Shown here in pieces: positions 45,345 through 47,368 of a stretch of DNA of 47,368 nucleotides (position 1 is its first letter; every line of letters starts with the position of its first letter). The notes below the pieces were generated by a model. That model saw only the letters and a program-made list of their open reading frames with translations, had not been told where the DNA came from and did no database searches. Location of the stretch: assembly GCA_016928025.1 (NCBI GenBank), contig JAFGLN010000018.1, positions 1 to 47,368 of the forward strand. The letters are read 5' to 3'. A program made the position numbers and the translations under genes. This stretch comes from Deltaproteobacteria bacterium. GTDB taxonomy: Bacteria > Desulfobacterota > Syntrophia > Syntrophales > JAFGHS01.

Positions 45345-46034
45345 CTATTCTATTTTGTCATGTTTTTGCAAATTGTGCTTGCTACATAATAGCTGTATAT
45401 TATCTGGTGTTGAGGATGATCCCCCTTTAGACCAAGGGATAATATGGTCAAAATGTAGATCTACCTCTGATCCGCATTTCGTGCATTTCCCACCATCGCG
45501 TTTCCAAACTTCAAGTTTTACCCAAGTTGGAATGATTCTGCGTATTTTCGGATTGGATGGAATCGGCTGCGAAAAGTCTTCTTCGCCCTCAACTGCTACC
45601 AATTTGAATTTGAAGACCTGTCTGTTTTCCGATATTTCACACCATGAATCGATTAGATGAAAAACCCCGTTATGTGACCAAATGCCCTGTTTGATTTTCT
45701 CATAAACCCGAACGCGCTCGGGGGGTTTTCGATTATTCTTGTGGGCTTGGGCCGATTGGTGAAACAGGCCATTCTGTGTAAGACGACCGCTTGGCGTAAA
45801 TTCCGGCTGATCAATATTCTTAGGATTGGGATTTTTGGCGGATCGCGGCATATCATGACCTTCATATATGAGAGTCGTTCCATCATCCTCAAATCTGTCG
45901 GCATACGGAGCATTAGGGCGCACTGACATAAGAATAACAGAATGATTGTGATTAAGGGCAAAATTCATTCCTCGCTGAAGACTTACGCCTTCTCTTTGGC
46001 ACATTTCCAAGTATGGTATTATCTCATTAGGCAT
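45345..46034 (-). CDS. SRA/YDG-like domain plus HNH endonuclease, type IV restriction candidate
   Basis: The 229-residue protein has two parts. Residues about 20-149 resemble the SRA-YDG modified-base reader: RGMNFALNHNHSVILMS, YADRFEDDGTTLIYEGHD, TPSGRLTQNGLF, ERVRVYEK and FHLIDSWCEISENRQVFKFK. Residues 165-225 form an HNH nuclease with CTKC (C184, C187), FDHIIPWSKGG (H197), DNIQLLC (N212, C217) and H220. A reader of this kind joined to HNH is the layout of modification-dependent restriction enzymes. No partner methylase is present, as expected for type IV. The ribosome site is weak. It is bounded by two direct repeats and has its own AT-rich base composition. Confidence 0.75.
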   Translation of the reverse strand: MPNEIIPYLEMCQREGVSLQRGMNFALNHNHSVILMSVRPNAPYADRFEDDGTTLIYEGHDMPRSAKNPNPKNIDQPEFTPSGRLTQNGLFHQSAQAHKNNRKPPERVRVYEKIKQGIWSHNGVFHLIDSWCEISENRQVFKFKLVAVEGEEDFSQPIPSNPKIRRIIPTWVKLEVWKRDGGKCTKCGSEVDLHFDHIIPWSKGGSSSTPDNIQLLCSKHNLQKHDKIE

Positions 46035-46410
46035 TATACTTTACACCTGACAACCATTGATCATCAGGTAAATATTCCCTGATAACATGATATTGACCGG
46101 GTTTTCGGGCGATTTCGCCTTAGTCCCATATCAAACACGATTTTAGGCGCGCAAAGGAAAAGGTAATCTTTTGATCTTTGCCGCCACTTCCGAGCTGCTG
46201 ACTGATGCTTTGTATTCGTTTATTGTAACACCCTTATTATGTAAGGGTGGGAACTAAGCGCGGTTTATGAAACTGTTTGTGAAATTTTAGGAATGTTGGT
46301 TTTTTAAGCACTTTGCAATTCAGTTGTCAACCAATTATTGTATTTTAGAAGATGATAATGAGGGGAGTTCTCAGGGTTAGGATCGGCGTGCGGTTCTTTC
46401 CGTTTCCTGC
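46035..46410. other. Intergenic region holding direct-repeat copy 2
   Basis: This 376-bp region separates the SRA/HNH gene from the nucleotidyltransferase gene. It is mostly direct-repeat copy 2 (46139-46352). No gene is visible. Confidence 0.7.
46139..46352. repeat. Direct repeat, copy 2 (about 214 bp)
   Basis: This is the second copy of the repeat at 45007-45225, in the same orientation. Its small hairpin CACCCTTA-TTATG-TAAGGGTG is better paired than in copy 1. It lies upstream of the SRA/HNH gene and downstream of the nucleotidyltransferase gene. Confidence 0.9.
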
Positions 46411-46875
46411 TCAATGCCGTTGTTCGGAGTTCTTCAAAGCTTCCAAGGCCTCAGCGTCGGCCAAATCTTTTGTTCTACCGGTCGTTCTCTTGTTGAGAAT
46501 TAGATCGTCGATGGAAGGGATGCGGACTTCAATTCCCTCGATATTTACTAAGATTGAATTTTGGTATGTCGGTTCAAACAGAAGACCAGATGCTCCGGTT
46601 ATGATGTCGATTCGTCTGGGAGCGACGCCAATCTGAAAAATGATTCCATCTTTCAGAAGGTCTTCCTTGGTAAGATTGTTCAACGATGCACCAAAACGGC
46701 CCAATGCTCGTAAGACCGCATCAGCATTTTCAGGGGATGGCATGACCCAAATATCAATATCCATTGTGGCGCGGGGATAACCATGAGCCGCGAGTGCGTA
46801 GGCTCCGACAAGGATAAATCTAACTTTCTCGTCGGCTAAGGCACGTAACATGTCTTTGTAGTCTTCGTTCAACAT
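46411..46875 (-). CDS. MNT/AbiEii-like nucleotidyltransferase
   Basis: The 154-residue protein has the minimal nucleotidyltransferase core: ILVGAYALAAHGYPRATMD followed by DID (D39, D41), the metal-binding pair. IGVAPRRIDIITG supplies the third acidic residue (RIDI), and the later helix IPSIDDLILNKRTTGRTKDL is typical. Such proteins act as toxins or antitoxin-type nucleotidyltransferases in defence modules, some being related to AbiEii or MNT of HEPN/MNT pairs. Its start lies inside the preceding small gene (56-base out-of-phase overlap), suggesting coupled translation. No HEPN partner is seen. Confidence 0.8.
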   Translation of the reverse strand: MLNEDYKDMLRALADEKVRFILVGAYALAAHGYPRATMDIDIWVMPSPENADAVLRALGRFGASLNNLTKEDLLKDGIIFQIGVAPRRIDIITGASGLLFEPTYQNSILVNIEGIEVRIPSIDDLILNKRTTGRTKDLADAEALEALKNSEQRH

Positions 46876-47011
46876 TGTGCTTCACGCTTAGGGATGCAAT
46901 TTCTCGGGTCAACGGCCAGACGAGACGAATACGCTCTTCAGGTGTGCCGGGAACGTAATCCTCATCCCGATGATCCGTCATTCGACGTATGACTGTATGG
47001 GTTCTGTTCAT
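46820..47011 (-). CDS. small conserved protein paired with the nucleotidyltransferase
   Basis: This 63-residue protein (53 if started at the ATG of 46981) has the stretch DYVPGTPEERIRLVWPLTRE and ends with a basic ERRLQRHVTCLSRRES. I recall similar small proteins directly upstream of nucleotidyltransferase genes, but not a function. The C-terminal basic block is encoded in the part that overlaps the start of the next gene, so both frames look used. A role as antitoxin or translational coupler is plausible, not shown. Confidence 0.6.
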   Translation of the reverse strand: MNRTHTVIRRMTDHRDEDYVPGTPEERIRLVWPLTREIASLSVKHNVERRLQRHVTCLSRRES

Positions 47012-47054
47012 AATTTTGAAATATCATTCCCTTCTTGTAAAATCAATATGATAG

Positions 47055-47368
47055 TTATGATTGAACTGTGCGGCGCAGCTTTTTTAAATCCGCCCCGGTA
47101 TAAGTTATAAGACTATTAATGCCGGAAGCTTTTACCTCTTGAAGTGTACCTGTAAAAAAGGGGTGATCGAGGAAGTTTACGGCAGATGTTCCAAATCCGC
47201 CAAATCCAAAGATTGGGGTCAGGTCTTGCTTTTTGCCTAAAAGGCAAAAAGCAAGACCTGACCCCAATCCGGCGAAGATACTTTGTGCATTCTACTTGCA
47301 AGTGCACCATTAGATAAATAAAGAAGGGACATGACGGGATTTTCTGGTAGTGTGTGAAGCACGACCAA
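47055..47368 (-). pseudogene. Gene interrupted by a palindromic element; 5' end beyond the window
   Basis: From the right edge, 33 codons are open (LVVLHTLPENPVMSLLYLSN..., ending VSSP at 47270). The frame then enters hairpin 3 and stops at a TAG inside it. Directly after the hairpin, 51 codons run FGFGGFGTSAVNFLDHPFFT... to TAA at 47055. Removing exactly the 59 bases 47211-47269 joins both parts in one frame (VSSP-FGFGGFG). I do not recognise the family. An internal ATG at 47330-47332 could be the start, or the gene may begin beyond the edge. Confidence 0.6.
47211..47269. repeat. Long hairpin 3 (REP-like), perfect 27-bp stem
   Basis: The arm 47211-47237 begins GATTGGGGTCAGGTCTTGCT and is exactly complementary to 47243-47269, with the 5-base loop TAAAA. 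It shares the GGGGTCA foot with hairpin 1 and lies inside an interrupted gene. The short loop and perfect stem suggest recent arrival. Confidence 0.9.

Noticed and set aside
45007-46352. Integron attC sites
   Set aside because: The repeats are too long and their ends are not inversely complementary GTTRRRY-type cores; no integrase is present. Only the alternating gene-repeat layout resembles cassettes.
44923-47269. CRISPR array from the repeated palindromes
   Set aside because: There is no regular repeat-spacer periodicity and no cas gene; each hairpin stem has a different sequence.

Overview
The window is chromosomal DNA from a Gram-negative, anaerobically living bacterium, most likely a member of the Desulfobacterota (old Deltaproteobacteria, Syntrophales-like). 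This is inferred from lipopolysaccharide genes (hldD, kdsB), an outer-membrane porin, anaerobic enzymes (glycyl radical enzyme, molybdopterin oxidoreductase, Fe-alcohol dehydrogenase) next to a bd oxidase, and palindromic intergenic repeats. No rRNA, tRNA or CRISPR array was seen.

Bases 1-8.9 kb hold the replication-origin neighbourhood, all leftward: rsmG, parA, parB, dnaA, dnaN, gyrB and the 5' part of gyrA. recF is missing from its usual place between dnaN and gyrB. Transcription then switches rightward at about 8.9 kb with a TrmJ-type RNA methyltransferase, an Fe-dependent alcohol dehydrogenase and a small ATC-hydrolase-like protein.

Bases 12.2-19.5 kb are a six-gene rightward operon for hexuronates: uronate isomerase, tagaturonate epimerase, an SDR reductase, a LarA-type nickel-pincer epimerase homologue, gluconokinase and 6-phosphogluconate dehydrogenase. 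Read in order it predicts galacturonate/glucuronate -> fructuronate -> mannonate -> gluconate -> 6-phosphogluconate -> ribulose-5-phosphate, replacing the usual mannonate dehydratase/KDG branch. This is the main metabolic inference of the window.

Bases 19.5-25.2 kb are leftward: a glycyl radical enzyme (GCVEP active site, no activase nearby), a FabK/nitronate-monooxygenase-like flavoprotein, a broken crotonase and a DapA-superfamily enzyme. Bases 25.4-32.2 kb hold a secreted TolB/FG-GAP-like protein with a good sigma70 promoter, a porin (leftward) and a membrane-anchored 5'-nucleotidase. Bases 32.3-36.2 kb are a leftward molybdopterin oxidoreductase/DUF169 pair behind an HxlR-family regulator. 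Bases 36.5-40.8 kb hold hldD, kdsB and cydAB.

From about 40.8 kb to the right edge the sequence becomes an accessory, defence-like island: a MITE-like repeat, a complete three-gene ABC-three-component (ABC-3C) system with a nuclease-like effector, an SRA-like/HNH type IV restriction enzyme candidate bounded by two ~215-bp direct repeats, a small-protein/nucleotidyltransferase pair, and a gene interrupted by a perfect 27-bp-stem palindrome. Three long hairpins sharing a GGGTCA/GGGTGA-type foot are spread through this island; one appears to have jumped into the last gene.
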